Source: Branchiostoma lanceolatum (taxonomy: Eukaryota; Chordata; Leptocardii; Amphioxiformes; Branchiostomatidae). Taken from it: DNA of 64,000 nt. The first letter of the stretch is position 1; every line of letters begins with the position of its first letter. The notes under the pieces are model-generated. The model was not told the origin of the DNA. It saw only the letters and a program-made list of their open reading frames with translations, and ran no database searches. Shown piece after piece: positions 1-12,704 of this stretch. Made by a program: the position numbers and the translations under genes. Location of the stretch: contig NC_089722.1 of assembly GCF_035083965.1 (NCBI RefSeq), positions 25,669,081-25,733,080 on the forward strand, given 5' to 3'.

Positions 1-183
1 CGATAAACACACGACTATCACAAGAATGCCAATGTTTGCGATCAAATGTGACCGGCCCCTTGGCGACAAACACTATATTTTTTCTGAACCTCCACTGTCA
101 TGTATTACATCTCGTTAACCTCGTTAACACTGACCATGAGTGTATCAAAAGGTCCTTAACCATGGCGTGTTCTTCCATGGCAG

Positions 184-3100
184 GGACACACATCCGTACG
201 TCGCTGCAGTGCGAGTCCTGTCAGAGCTGGTCATGTTACGTACACGGTATGGTTCATCATAAAGTCATATGCTATAGACAGACTTCACTTTGAATAGTGA
301 GTAAAGATGCATATATAAACATAGTGAAAGCTTTCTCTTAAACTGTTGTGGGATTCATCCTTTTTGTAGGATCCAAGCTTACACTATTGAAAAAGACACC
401 ATTACACTCACGGAAAAGGTGCAGAAGTATCTAATGTAGTAGCCAATCATCCTAATCAACATGCTATCTACCAGCAGATGTAAGTGTAAGAAATGCTGGT
501 TAAACAAATTGCACATTTCCACGACTTATTACAAAAGCAACTTTTTCTTTTTCCTTTAACCTTGATTTAAGACTATATCGTCATAGAATCATTACGTTGT
601 TTCGCCCTTGTAGGAAACCTTGGATGCATTTATGGCCGATGTATCGACTGACATCTGAGGGTCGAAAGTTCGTTGAACTGTACAACCTTGTCCATCAAGA
701 GGCTAATGTCATCATCAAGGCAAGAAAAGAAGTTCTGGTAAGTGTGGAACTCGTTATCTCCAAGTAGGTAGAAGAACGTTATGTTACTGACTTCCGGGCT
801 TCTCTGACTCGCTTTAAGGGATATGTAGAAACTGCACCAACAGACGGCTTTCGATGACATTTCGACTTGTGGTTATGAATTTGTGTTCTGCGTCGCAAAC
901 TGCAAGATGCAAAATATATTTCTCTACAGAACAGGGAATGTACGGAAAAGATGGGGCGGAGGTCTCGGTATTTGGATTTCTTGGACATCCTGTTGACTGC
1001 ACGAGACCCGGATGGAGACGGGCTGACTGATGAGGAAATCAGGGCGGAGGTGGACACTTTCCTGTTGGAAGGTCATACTTAATGTTGTGTTTCCTACTTT
1101 ATTAAACGTTGATACACACAATGCCGTGTTTTGCACCTGGGACAAGGAAACGGTGTCAAAACAGTCAGCACCAGGGGCAGGGAAACATAGTCAGCACCAG
1201 GGACAGGAAAACATAGCCAGCACCAGGGGCATGGAAACACAGTCAGCACCAGGGACAGGGAAACATAGTCAGCACTAGGGACAGAGAAACACAGTCAGGG
1301 ACAGGGAAACACAGTCAGCACCAGGGATAGGGAAACACAGTCAGTACCAGGGACAGGGAAACACAGCCAGCACCAGGGACAGGGAAACACAGTCAGCACC
1401 AGGAACAGGGAAACACAGTCAGCACCAGGGACAGGGAAACTCAGTCAGCACCAGGGACAGGGAAACATAGTCAGCACCAGGGACAGGGAAACACAGTCAG
1501 CACCAGGGTCAAGGAAACACAGTCAGCACCAGGGACAGGAAAACAGTCAGCACTAGTGACAGGGAAACACAGTCAGCACCAGGGACAGGTAAACACTTCA
1601 TCTTCTCGAAGGCTGCAAAGTCATTTTTTAATAAAGACCGCTTATTACCCAAAATACATTGAAACTTAAAAGCTTTTTGACTGTTAGTCATTAATAGATC
1701 AGTCTTTCCACGAGTCTATATAACCTCCGTGGTCTTTCCAAACTCTTCAAAATGTGTAAAGTGGCAGTGCAGTAAAGTGCATTCATAATTAGCTTATCTG
1801 GTTTTTGTTTCAGGTCACGACACGACAGCCAGTGGCATCTCGTGGAGTCTGTATTGCCTGGCTAAACATCCGGGACATCAGGATCGTGTAAGGGAAGAGG
1901 TGGATGTGGTTATGGCCGGCAAGGACGAGCTGATATGGTAATAGACTCAGTCGCGGTGCGGTGATTGTTAACTTTTAGATTTAGTCTCCACAATCGTCGT
2001 CTTTAACTGTGTTGAGAAAGCAAGAAGGTTCATAAGCAGGAAAGAGGAAAGAAGTAAGAAAAAGATTCTATGTAGTTGGAAATGTGTATTAGCGCAAGTA
2101 TAGGTAAGAGTATATGTATTTCTCCATATATTCTCTTGACTACAGGGAAGACATCTCTAAACTGAAATACCTGACGATGTGTGTGAAGGAAGCTATGCGC
2201 CTATATCCTCCCGTCCCCATCGTGTCACGGAAGATCACGCGAGATTTCAATTTCGCGGGACATCGGTTCCCGGCCGGAGCAAACCTCGATGTGAACGTGT
2301 GGTGTATTCACCACAACCCGGCTGTGTGGGGTGAGGATTTCATGGTAAGGGCAGCTTAAGTGGCTGGAAATTTGAAGGATGACAGACCACAAACAATAGT
2401 GTCTGAGGAAAACTTATTATTACCCTGCTACAAGCCTTAATTAAAATGAGCTAACGAAAGGTATATTCAGTTTCTTATGTTGCTAAAAACTATTATCAGC
2501 ATTGTGACTGTGTGTTACAAGTTGAATACACGTCTACATGTTTGCTTCAGGACTACAATCCTGATAGGTTTTCACCCGAGAACATGAAGAAGATGGGCGC
2601 CTATGATTTCATTCCGTTCTCAGCTGGACCAAGGTTAGTCCTTAATGTTTTTTTGGACAAAATTTTTGTTTGTGATCTTTGTTTTTCAATGCATTTTGGT
2701 ATTCCGAAACAAGGGGACTGAACCAAGGGACATGTTACGTAACAGTGTCTTGGGCCATGGTGTTGAAGACTTAATGCACTGCTGTACGTTAAAACTATTT
2801 GCATCATAGAATATAAAGACAAACGACATCATAACATAATAAACATATCATGTGTTATCCTCGTTAAGGAATGTTTGCGTACTTCGGCGAGCTAAGAGCA
2901 CTATCAATTAAACCGTATGTTTACTATACAATCACAGAAACTGTATCGGCCAGAACTTTGCACTGAATGAAGAGAAAGTGGTCATTGCCAGGATACTACA
3001 TAGGTATGTTTGCATTTGTCGTCATGTATAGCCTCACTATTATGGGCTATCCTTTGACATTTTCTCATAATGATAATACAGCGCCTAATCGGCCTTTTCT

Positions 3101-3632
3101 GTATAGTGGTCACCTGTCCATTGTGGTCAAATTTGCCCAGTCTCTTGACCGAGAGCTATAGACAGGTTTGGCTGTATCAATAAAACTATGCCCCCTTATT
3201 TCACAATCAATTGCTTAATTGATCATTACATATATGCATGTACATGTATTAACATCAGTTGATCATTATGGCCTGGGCGAACCTCGAGTAAAGTTACACT
3301 GACCTATTTGGTGCCGACGATGCGAACGGGGTTGGTAGAGCCTCTGAGCCTGTAAAAATGCCCTTATGGGCTTTCGTTAAACACGTTGCAATGTTGATGA
3401 TGGACTTGACGAGATAATACTTAGTGCAAACACATACAGTCTCTTTCAATCTACCACTTTCACTCTCTCTCTCTCTCTCTCTCTTTTTCTCTCTCATTCA
3501 GTCTACCTAACGTTACGTTACTCTATCAGGTTCAAGGTTGAGCTCGTTCCCGATCACCCCGTGGCCCCAACAGTGGAGATCGTCACCAGGGCAATCAACG
3601 GCATCAAGGTGAAGTTCATCCCGAGGGACTAG
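184..3632 (+). CDS. Cytochrome P450, CYP4 family (3' part, 5' end off window)
   Basis: Eight exons join in phase: 184-246, 614-737, 930-1071, 1814-1937, 2146-2344, 2551-2633, 2938-3003, 3530-3632 (stop TAG), giving about 301 residues, so roughly the first 200 residues lie left of the window. Seen in order: the CYP4 I-helix EGHDTTASG (exon 3/4 junction), the K-helix ExxR in KEAMRL, the NPDRF block, and the heme-ligand loop [14 protein letters not shown] whose Cys is the thiolate ligand. The family are ER-anchored haem monooxygenases that typically omega-hydroxylate fatty acids and eicosanoids using NADPH-P450 reductase; the substrate here cannot be read from sequence. Exon 3 has a weak donor (GTCATA). 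No frame break is seen. The CYP4 family is certain, the subfamily (4F/4V-like) is not. Confidence 0.93.
1157..1600. repeat. 26-bp minisatellite in the CYP4 intron
   Basis: About 16 head-to-tail copies of a 26-bp unit beginning GTCAGCACCAGGGACAGGGA. Copies differ by a few bases and some are shortened. It fills more than half of the intron between the exons ending at 1071 and starting at 1814. Open frames through it are repeat artefacts. Confidence 0.95.
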
Positions 3633-3894
3633 AGCGCTGCTGGACCATATCAGAGGGAGAGCTCCGAGCGCGGAAGATTTGTCCAATTCATATGGTGCAG
3701 TTGTTTTTGCCTTTGTGCTTTAGAGTGGCTAACTACTCTCCAAACAGAGGAATGGCTCCGGCTGGTTTTTGACGTGTTTTTATGCGTTTTTGTCGGGATT
3801 TCTATTTTGTCCAGTTTTCTTCATGTTGCCAAGCCCAGCCGGAGTCATTCCTCTGCTTGGAGAGCATGGCTAACAAAAACCGATCACTTAAAAA

Positions 3895-3900
3895 AATAAA
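3895..3900 (+). promoter_or_regulatory. Polyadenylation signal for the CYP4 gene
   Basis: AATAAA lies about 263 nt after the CYP4 stop codon and is the first canonical signal in that 3' region. Position and sequence only; the cleavage site is not shown. Confidence 0.5.
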
Positions 3901-6851
3901 GAATACACGATGTAATAAGTTAATGCAGTATAAACGATGTTCTATTTTCTGTGTAGACACAAAATGTGAAAATGGTACTTGGCTTTGAAGTAAAATCAAT
4001 GTAATTTAAGTTAGCAAAAATAATGTGGTTAAAGTAAGTTAGTGAAGAATTGGGTACAGTACAGCATAATTGGGTAAAGTATTTTTTTAAATCAGGGGAA
4101 GTCTGTCAATCTCGAACTAGGATGAACTGAACTAATGTATTCAAAGATTGAAGTGGGTCAAGAATGGATAAAATAGTGTTGATAGAATAACGTGGTAAAC
4201 AAATGAGATAGTGAAGATATATACATACTTATGTGGAAGATATATACATGTGTATCATATAATGGGTTATGAGTAGATATGATAATCATTGATGCAAGAT
4301 GTGTTACAGATAGATAAGATACTGAAGATGTAACTTTGACTTACTGCCTCATTCTTTGCCGAAAACATTCAAAGGAAACAAATACTATGCGTTGTCTGAA
4401 AAGGTAGACATTAGATTCGTTCTACAAATCCATACCGCTTTGAATTCATTGCTATTCAATTAATTTCATTGTTTTCAATTTCCTCTCGGTGTCTTGCATA
4501 TCTTTATGATATTTCTCTTTATGAACAGAACTTTACACTCAGGTAATGTTGAAAGCGGCCTCGACTTGTTTACGTACAAACGTCACAGTATGTTTGCCCT
4601 TGAGGTCGTTGCGTAGCGATGCCTAGTTCAGCAATTGAAAATGTTCTTCCAGCCGTCAGAAAAAAAATGTCTAAGAAATAAAATTGATTTACTGTGATAT
4701 AACAATGGGCATTGTTACTTGTAGATATTACTGTCAGATCACGCAGATGAACAATAAATCTGAGCATGGCTATTTTCCTTGGCTGAAATGAAAGAGCCAT
4801 CGCTTGTAATCGTCTTATGACAGTATGTAATCTCAAACGACTCAGAAAATAATTCTGTGACATACATAGCATTTCAGATTTGCATCTCATACCGGGACAG
4901 ACTCTTGCAATTTGACCAAGCATATCTTTGTCAATTTCCCGCCAAGACAGTCCACGATATCACCAAATTTGTGCCTAACATAAACATCACAGAACGTTAC
5001 TATGTTCCGTCAGATAATGATAAGAAACGCCTGCTTTTTCTAATCGATAGATATGAAATGCTTTTATTAATTTTCTATGAAGGAAAATAGCGCCTAATGC
5101 TGTATTTCTGGTGGTAAATTCGGCACAAGTTTACAGGGAGAATGCTTGCTGCAGCGGACACCCTAGTTTGGGTCCTTATTTGCTCAGTGATGCGGATTTG
5201 GAAGAGGTATTTGCACAGCGGTCGCCTTGACAACGACAACAGTTTGTGTGCTTTAGTCCTACAGCACTGAGTTGTGACCGACCGATGTTTCTGCGGCGTT
5301 TCTCAGTGACCATTTCTGACCTGAGCCTTGCTGTCTAGAGCCTCTCTGCTGAAAGCTTCTGGTCAGTTTACGTCCTAATTTCAGGTAAGGGACTAAGGCA
5401 ACGTGATACGCAAATCCTGTGATGATCGTCCCTGAAGGCATATTTAGGCGTGAGTGATCATTTTTCCGTGTGCTAACACAACCTGTTACGTTACCCCAAA
5501 CAAAAATATGCCATGTTCTGCAATCCCCTGCTTGCTAGTCAAACAACAAATGGGAACATGCAAAATCTGGCTTCTGAAACCCTAGTGTCGCATGCAATTT
5601 GTAAAGAAAATCCCATCTATAATTGATTGAATTTGGTTCGTAATCTTCTTCTTCTTCTTGGCAAATTTCTCGTGGTCGCCATTTTATTTTTTAGAGGAAC
5701 CGCTATTGCTTTGCCCTTGTTATGGCGTTCATCTTATACCAAATCTGCACAACACAATACTGTAATAATTCGCTATCGCCACAGGAATAATTTCCCCATG
5801 TGTAGAAAACTAATGACCCTTCAATTATTATTCCTTAAGGCGATTGTTGTGACATCGCCTCGGGTTACGAGCTCACAAAGGAAGCCGGATTGTTTACACC
5901 TTTTTTGTACGGTAACATGTTGGGAAACAAAACTCTGAAACAGGTAGTGCCGGCGTCTCAAAGGAACAGCAAGGGGTCTAGTGACAATGTCTTGTTAGAT
6001 GGTAGCTTGATTACAAGAATTAAGTAAATCAAGACGCCACAAAATCATGTGCAAGTCGTGTAACTACGTTAAGGGGGAGGGGGGCAGGTAGAAGGAGTAT
6101 TTTTTGCTATGTAATGTGATTGTGATCGTTGAAATAATCATAGGGGTTTCAATCCTTGTTAACGTTATATCATTCAGCTTGATGTTTTTTTTTCAGGACT
6201 AATTTCTGTGACATGTATAAAGGATTGGAAAAGAGCTTTTTTTCATTTATTGTGAATAGAGATAATAAAGTTAACGTTATCAAATCTGCATCATCCCAGA
6301 ATGCCGCCCAATGCTTGAGAAATTATCCTGTCCAACATTCCAAACCAGGTGGCTCAGACGTTGGTTCTTGGTCAGAGAAAGAGCTTTTGTCTGGGTGAGA
6401 AGGTTCTTTGTACACAGACAATACCAGTCCACCACTAGTCCCTTAACCTCCGGGTCGTTGGGGGGACAAGGTAGCAGTAACAATACCAGTGACCCATCGC
6501 AACGTTGGCAGGTAATTGGTATTGATTGTGTACAAAGAACCTTCATACTCAGGGATTTGCCAGCCTGATTAAACTTTTCACAGAGTTTTCGTCACTTTGA
6601 AATTGTTGTTGTCAATTGTTCATGAAAAAAAGCCAGCTGCGGCTAGGGTTGGCAAGCCAGGTTTTTGCAAGGGTCAGTTGTGTAACCGTAAACACAACAT
6701 TCTTTTTCCTTTGTTGAATGTCTAGAAACATTCTTTTATGATTACTGTATGTTCAATTCACCAGATGCTACTTTACAGTCATTTCTCACAAAGGTGATTT
6801 CCTTTTTTCAGCTGATTTTTCTTGAAACGTTACTTGGAGAAAAGTGAAACC
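3901..6851. other. Intergenic, CYP4 to ODAD1
   Basis: No coding exon with family resemblance was found on either strand. 4000-4350 is A/T-rich with loose GATA-type runs. 5140-5390 has a short open stretch starting MLAAADTLVWVL followed by a possible donor, but no continuation is recognisable. 6399-6544 is a foldback (separate entry). The 3' end should hold the ODAD1 promoter; a forkhead-type GTAAACA is at 6688-6694, and a pyrimidine tract ending in CAG near 6811 could end a 5' UTR intron. Confidence 0.6.
6399..6544. repeat. Foldback element upstream of ODAD1
   Basis: Arms 6399-6426 (starting GAAGGTTCTTTGTACACA) and 6517-6544 are reverse complements at 26 of 28 positions, around a 90-nt centre. 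It has no coding capacity. It looks like a small MITE or a hairpin-forming relic. Confidence 0.75.
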
Positions 6852-9800
6852 ATGCCGCGCAGACACTCCGCAGGGCGCCGGTCCGATGCCAGCGAGGTGG
6901 ACGACATGGAGGGACTTGGTACGTTTACTTCTCGTTTAATGCATGGGATGTGAATCACATTGACTTTCATATTTTTGTCAAATGCACTTCAACATTACAA
7001 TAGTCTGATGCCCAATCCCTAACGAGCAAAATATCTACATACAGAAAAGGGTGACCAACAAATTGATTGTTAATTTTGATTGATGTATTCCCAAAAAAGT
7101 CAATAATGAAAGTCATATCTGACTTGTGTCTGTCTGTCATGATGCTAATAGAGAAATCTTGAGAATCATCTCCAATTTTTGTTAGTATCAGGCTCAAATG
7201 ATCTATCCATGTGTTCTGAAGTGATTTAAGATAAAAACTATTTTTCCAGCTGAAAGTGAGCTGGCAAAGCTACAGCGTCAGTACCGTATCATGGAGGGGG
7301 ATCGTCAGGCGTATAGCGTGGAGTCACAAGATCTGATTCGCAGACAAAGGTAGGCTGGTTCTCCGAAATATACAAATCTAATGTATCTCTGAGATATGCA
7401 TGATGCACAATGTGAAGAGATCCCAATCAAATATACCGTTATTGCAGATCTGCTGAAAAGTTACAGACCAAATCAGAGTTCAAGTGGTCTGTTTTTATGA
7501 GGCATGTGGGAAACTGCAGTAAGAACGCTATTTCAGTCTGTGGTTATTTTTGGTGACGCCTCAGGGGCGCAGGCCATGATATCAACATCAATGTTGTTGC
7601 CATTGCTGTTGTTTAGGGCTGAGATTGAGAAACTGGAAGCAGAGCAGAATGAGCTGTTCAAGGATCTGAAGCTGTCCCGCAGCAAGTTCAACAAGGTCAA
7701 GGACGAGGAGAACAAGGACGTTCTGAAGAACCTGGTGGCTGCTAAAGGTGCTGTCTAGGATCACCATTCAGTAATCTTCCTGCTTAACCTAAGTTCCAGT
7801 ACCAAGGCTAGCCTGAGTGTCATCCTAGTTAGTTCCCATACTCTCCCTTCACCAACCAAGTATTGGAACTAACTAGAATGACACTCAGGCTATACCAAGG
7901 CAGCCTTATGGTACCAAATTAATCTTGACTAGACCCATGTTAGGCAGTTAGAAGGTACATGTGTAATGTCATGAAACCAATGAAGTCTGAGGATTAGATA
8001 GCGATTAGAATGAAGTACACTATTTAATCATATGATGTTGTCATTGCAGATGAATATGGATCAGCCATTGATGCTGAGAAGGAGAAGATTGCTGAACTTG
8101 ACATTGAGGTAACTAGAGATTCCTGTTGGATTTCTCATGAGGTTATCCAGAGTTACATATTTTTGAAAGTATCCAGGGTTCATAATGAAGAATGATGGAA
8201 ACAATTGTAGACTGTAACATAATGAATATTTCAATAGCAAAACTAAATGAACTGTTCTTCCTGTCGCTTACGCCATAGATTCGTAAGTGGGAGAGGAAAG
8301 TGGACGGGCAGCGGAAGTCCATGGGAGGCAGCAACATCGGCCGCGAGCACGAGGTCAAAGTTCGCAAGCAGATGAGGGTCCTTGAGAATAGACTGGACAG
8401 GGTAAGTCGCTGAGCAGATATTCTTTGATCGAATTGAGCTTAAGAAAGATATGCACATGTGCATGGAAAGTAAGGTAAATTATCTTTCTTGGTCAATGAT
8501 GTTTTTTTCATACATTCATCTTATTTAGATCCGTACAAGTCATATCTATACAGTATATTTTTAATAGCTCTTTACATAAGCCTATTGGTCATATCTCATG
8601 GGTGGATTCATAGAACATCATTTGACAAATTTTATTTACGAGTGTGTTGTGGGCCAAAAAGACTGCAGTCCCAGGACCTATTTTCACTTTTACAAATTCC
8701 TTTTTTTTAAAGGTATAAGGCATTTTGAAATGGACAAACAACAATTTCTGTAATTGTTTTGAAATGGTTGTGTTTTATATTTCAGAGTACCAAAGGTTTT
8801 AACGCGGCACTGACAACGAACGCAAAGCTCAGGGAGGAGATTGACAGTCTCCGGACGGAGAGGGCCAGATTTGAGCAGTTGTTCAAGAAGCTGGACAAAG
8901 TAAGATGATGTTGATAAATACCAGTCGTGGTAGCATCTGTAACATTTATCATAACTGTAAAGTAACTTGTAGACACTTTGAGTGTACTCGATTAAAGGCT
9001 AACTAAAGGTAAAAGATAATTTCTTGGCCTGGTTTGAGTATTCTTGGAGGGAAAAATAAATGACATTAATTGTCAAGATGTGATTCAACAGCAAAGAATA
9101 AGTCAACAAATGTTGGGTGTTGGGTCTAATGTTTTGACAGTGTTAATTGCCAACACATATACTGTAAATGCAGAAATGTTCGTAGTGGTTTTATGTTCGC
9201 GGTTTTTGCGGTGAACTCTTCGGCGCCAACTTAAAACAACCGCAAAACTTTTTTCCCACCTATGACTGTAGCTCTACTATTGATTTAAACGCAAACTTAA
9301 AACACCGCGAACAATCTATTTTCTCCCTAACGCGAAATAAAAACCATGCGAACTTAAATGTATTTACAGTAGACTGATACGACAAATGTTTTTGAAAAGT
9401 GGAAAGTATGTTTTGGTAAGGTTTCAAGGAGGATTGCTATTCCATTGTTATTCCTGAGTCTAACGATTATGACTGTTCACCAGGAATTGAAGGACACCAG
9501 AAAGGAGATCGGGGAGACCATTGAGAGTTCCACGGCCGCGTACGACTCACGTGACGAGGCGCAGGCCAAGATGATCCTGCTGAAGGAGAAGGCCGACAAG
9601 GACCTGGCGCAGCACACGCAGGAGACCAAAGAGCTGCAGCGGGTCATCGACCACGACAGGAAGCTGAAGGAGTTCATGGGCATCAAGACCATGGAGAGGG
9701 AGGAGGATGAACAGGCTCGGGCACAGAGGGTTAAGAGAGGTCAGTCTGTAAAAAACAATTACTGAAAATATTGATATGAAGGTGTAGGAATCAAAAAAAG

Positions 9801-12704
9801 GTGAAAAAATAAATATTTTCATTGTGTTTTAACTTTTTTTCATACAGCCGCTTTTATTTGTGTAGTACCTACACCTGCCATCTGCCATGAAAAGACATGT
9901 CAAGGATAGCATTCCTATGAAGTATTTGTAGCAACTGCTATGATTTTTCTCCATCTGTTTTTATGTTTTTCTTTTACAAGATTTATGTTAAGTGACATCC
10001 AAAAACATTTATCCGCCAGGTTACATATATCTACCATAAAGCAGTATGTTTGAGATATGAGTGACATTATGATGGGGATGTTGCGTTTTTCAGAGTAGCA
10101 GATTTATATTACCTTAGTTCAATTGGAATTATGTTGGTAAGTGTTGTCAATATTCTCTAAACATTGTGTCAATTTTTGTGTGTGTTTTGTAACAGAGATA
10201 GAAGAGGCAGAGCGTAAGAAGAAAGAGGCTAAGGAGGAAAGCGTGGAGACGTACGAAGAAGCTTTCGAGAAGATTCGTGAAGAGACAGGGGAAGAAGACC
10301 TTGATCTTCTGGTGGAGAAGTTCATTGAGGGTGAGGAACAGTGATCTGTTTTGCTGTAGACTTGACATAGTACCTGACTGTGTGTTAACTTGCATCAAAT
10401 ATGGTTAACATGGTTGAAATGTGTGGAAAATGCCATGTTTAGACTTTTGTGAAAAACAAAGTTATGAAGTCGTCTTAGAGTTGAAAATATATTGAAAGTT
10501 GTAATTCTTTCTGGTATGTTGTAGAATGTTGGAAGCTGATAAGCTGTCAGTGTTTTTATAATACAAAACTTCATTAAGATACTAATTTCCCTGTTTTTTT
10601 CCACAGTGGAGGATCGTAACTTTGCCCTTTTCAACTATGTGAACGAGCAGAACAATGAGCTGGAGAAGCTTCATGAAGAAATTGAAGACGTAAGAACATC
10701 TTGTTGTCTTAATGTGCTTAAAGTTGTGTTCTCCTTTGGAGTTTGACTATTCAAATCAAAAGGACTGGGTTTGTAGTACATTTATCAAGAGTAGACTCTG
10801 TTGTCCTTTTTTTGCTGTTTCCCCAATAACCATGTTGTATAGCCAGCTGTAATCAGAAGAATACATGTAGGTGGAAACTTTCTTAACTTTTTTCAGTATT
10901 AAAGAAGTCAAGCTGCATAAATTATTCAAATAACACCACACATTATGCAAATTACCACTTCCCAGATCCAGGAGGAGATCAAGCGGTTCCAGCAGCAGGG
11001 CGTGTCCATCGAGCAGCAGCGACAGCTCATCCTGAAGGACCTGGAGGAGCAGTCCGAGACGGCGGGCTTAACCGCCAAGGAACACGACGAGAGGAGCAAA
11101 GCTGTGAACAAGATCCTGGACCAGCTTAAAGCAGGTAGGAACAATGTGGTAGATGTAAATCTGTGACTTTCATAGGAGAATCTGGTCAGTAAAACTTGTT
11201 CACGGTGGCTTCTTGCCTCAAATAACAAGGTTGCAAGAAAGTTCTTCAGACAAATGGTGCAAATGATATTCATTATGTCTTCAGACTAATGATTTCATAA
11301 AGATTGTTTTGCAATTTTTTCTGCCTTACCTATTTTTCGGATACATTCATTTAAACCTTTAAGAGCTCCTCACAGCAATGACTGAAACAGAGTAGGAAGA
11401 AAACAAAAAGCCTTTCAAAAAGGTTTTCAATTTTATTTTGATATCAGTATGATTACTTTTCCTCCCTCTCCTGTTGGAAACAGGGATCAACTCGCTCTTC
11501 AACAAGCTGAGCTGTGATAGGTCGGCCCTGGAGGACATGCTGGGGGGGACGGAGGGCGTCAGGAACGACAACATGATGCAATACCTGGGCGTCATCGAGG
11601 AGAGGACCAATGAGCTGTTAGCATCACAGGCATACCTCATGTCAAAGGTCAGTTCAGGAGGAATTAGGCCTGATATCCAAACCTATTATTGCTCCCGAGT
11701 CTCCTCTCTTTAGCTCCCGAGTCTCCTCTCTTTAGCTCCCGAGTCTCCTCTCGATAGCGCCCGAGTCTCCTCTCTTTAGCTCCCAGTCTCCTCTCTGCAG
11801 CTATAATAAGTTTGGATACCAGGCTAGTAGGTGTCTTTGAAAGAAGAATCATCTTGATCCTGTATCACTACTGTGGTGCAGTACTTTATAGCCATGTTAA
11901 ATGTTGTTGACTTCAAGAGATTTGCAGGTGTTATTACTTCATTGATTTGAAATGTTCAGGTTTCACAACTGTTCATCCTTGAGAAAGTGATAGTTTGTAT
12001 GGTGAATCTTGCTTTTGTTTTTCATCATAGGATTACGACAGACCATACGACCCCAAACTCAACAGTCTGCTCGGGGAGGGACCATCCAAACCGCCCCCCT
12101 CTCTGCAAATAGAACCTCCTACCACTGGGTAAGTATATGTAATAAATATTCACATCCAATGAAACATTCCCTTCAATTGCTGACTTTAGCGTGTTTCTTG
12201 TCAGTGCTTTTCTTTGACACGTCCCAACACGTACCTTCCAAGGAAAATGAAAATCAGTCTTTCAAAGCCTAATTTATTCAAACTTTTGAAAAGGACCACA
12301 GGCACAATGTACTTGTGGATCTGAATAAATTCAAACACTCAAACTTAAATTGATATTTTGCAGAGATGACTATGACAGTGATGATTCTGCCCAACCGAGC
12401 GATGAAGACCAAAGACCACTCACACAGAGTGAACTGAAGAACAGAGTCATGAAGGGGGTAAGTGCACAATGTTCAATCCTACCTATAACTCCATGAATTT
12501 TCACTAGTCATGTTTGCCATTGTTCTTACTTTAAGATTCATTTTGTTCAGAGCATACTTTTCTTGAATTTTTTTTCTTTTCTTTTTCAAGGTCATAAAGA
12601 AAGAAAAAGCAGCCGGACAGAAGAAGACATTTTCATATGACTTGTCGGGTGCAAAGGATCTAAAACAGACGAAATCCTACGACAAGAAGAAAGGAAAACA
12701 CTAG
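6852..12704 (+). CDS. ODAD1: Outer dynein arm docking complex subunit (ODAD1/CCDC114-CCDC63 type)
   Basis: Fourteen exons join in phase: 6852-6918, 7250-7349, 7617-7747, 8050-8108, 8279-8401, 8786-8899, 9484-9739, 10196-10330, 10607-10689, 10966-11134, 11484-11647, 12031-12128, 12364-12457, 12591-12704; 568 aa, like human CCDC63. The protein is almost entirely charged coiled coil (about residues 20-480), with a proline-rich and acidic stretch (SKPPPS, then DDYDSDD) and a basic Lys-rich C-terminus. Blocks such as NRLDRSTKGFN and FNYVNEQNNELEKLHEEI resemble the CCDC114/CCDC63 (Chlamydomonas DC2) family from memory. The family forms the axonemal complex that anchors outer dynein arms to microtubule doublets in motile cilia. 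The start is chosen because ATG at 6852 is the only one in frame with exon 2. The last intron ends in AAG rather than CAG. Assignment to ODAD1 rather than ODAD3 is from resemblance, not alignment. Confidence 0.9.
7809..7892. repeat. Foldback MITE in ODAD1 intron 3 (TAGCCTG-end family)
   Basis: Arms 7809-7836 (starting TAGCCTGAGTGTCATCCTAG) and 7865-7892 are nearly perfect reverse complements around a 28-nt loop. The terminus TAGCCTG is shared with the foldbacks at 34312-34419 and 50730-50830 and, more loosely, 11665-11826. Confidence 0.85.
9160..9371. mobile_element. MITE with TACTGTAAAT ends, copy 1
   Basis: A 212-bp non-coding element in ODAD1 intron 6. It begins TACTGTAAATG and ends ATTTACAGTA, with subterminal blocks such as GGTTTTATGTTCGC matched in inverse near the other end. 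A diverged second copy is at 58603-58825, which marks it as a mobile family rather than conserved intron sequence. Confidence 0.85.
11665..11826. repeat. Foldback element with internal 23-bp tandem repeats
   Basis: Inverted ends 11665-11691 and 11802-11826 (the right end read in reverse begins TAGCCTGGTATCCAAACTTA) enclose about five copies of a 23-bp unit (CTCCCGAGTCTCCTCTC core). It lies in ODAD1 intron 11, 18 nt after the exon. Confidence 0.85.

Noticed and set aside
5150-5400. Short open stretch MLAAADTLVWVL with a possible donor
   Set aside because: It looks a little like a signal anchor for another P450, but no following exon of any P450 was found before ODAD1.
6300-6851. RFX X-box in the ODAD1 promoter
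   Set aside because: Searched by eye because this is a ciliary gene; only half-site resemblances (for example near 6500 and 6648) were found.
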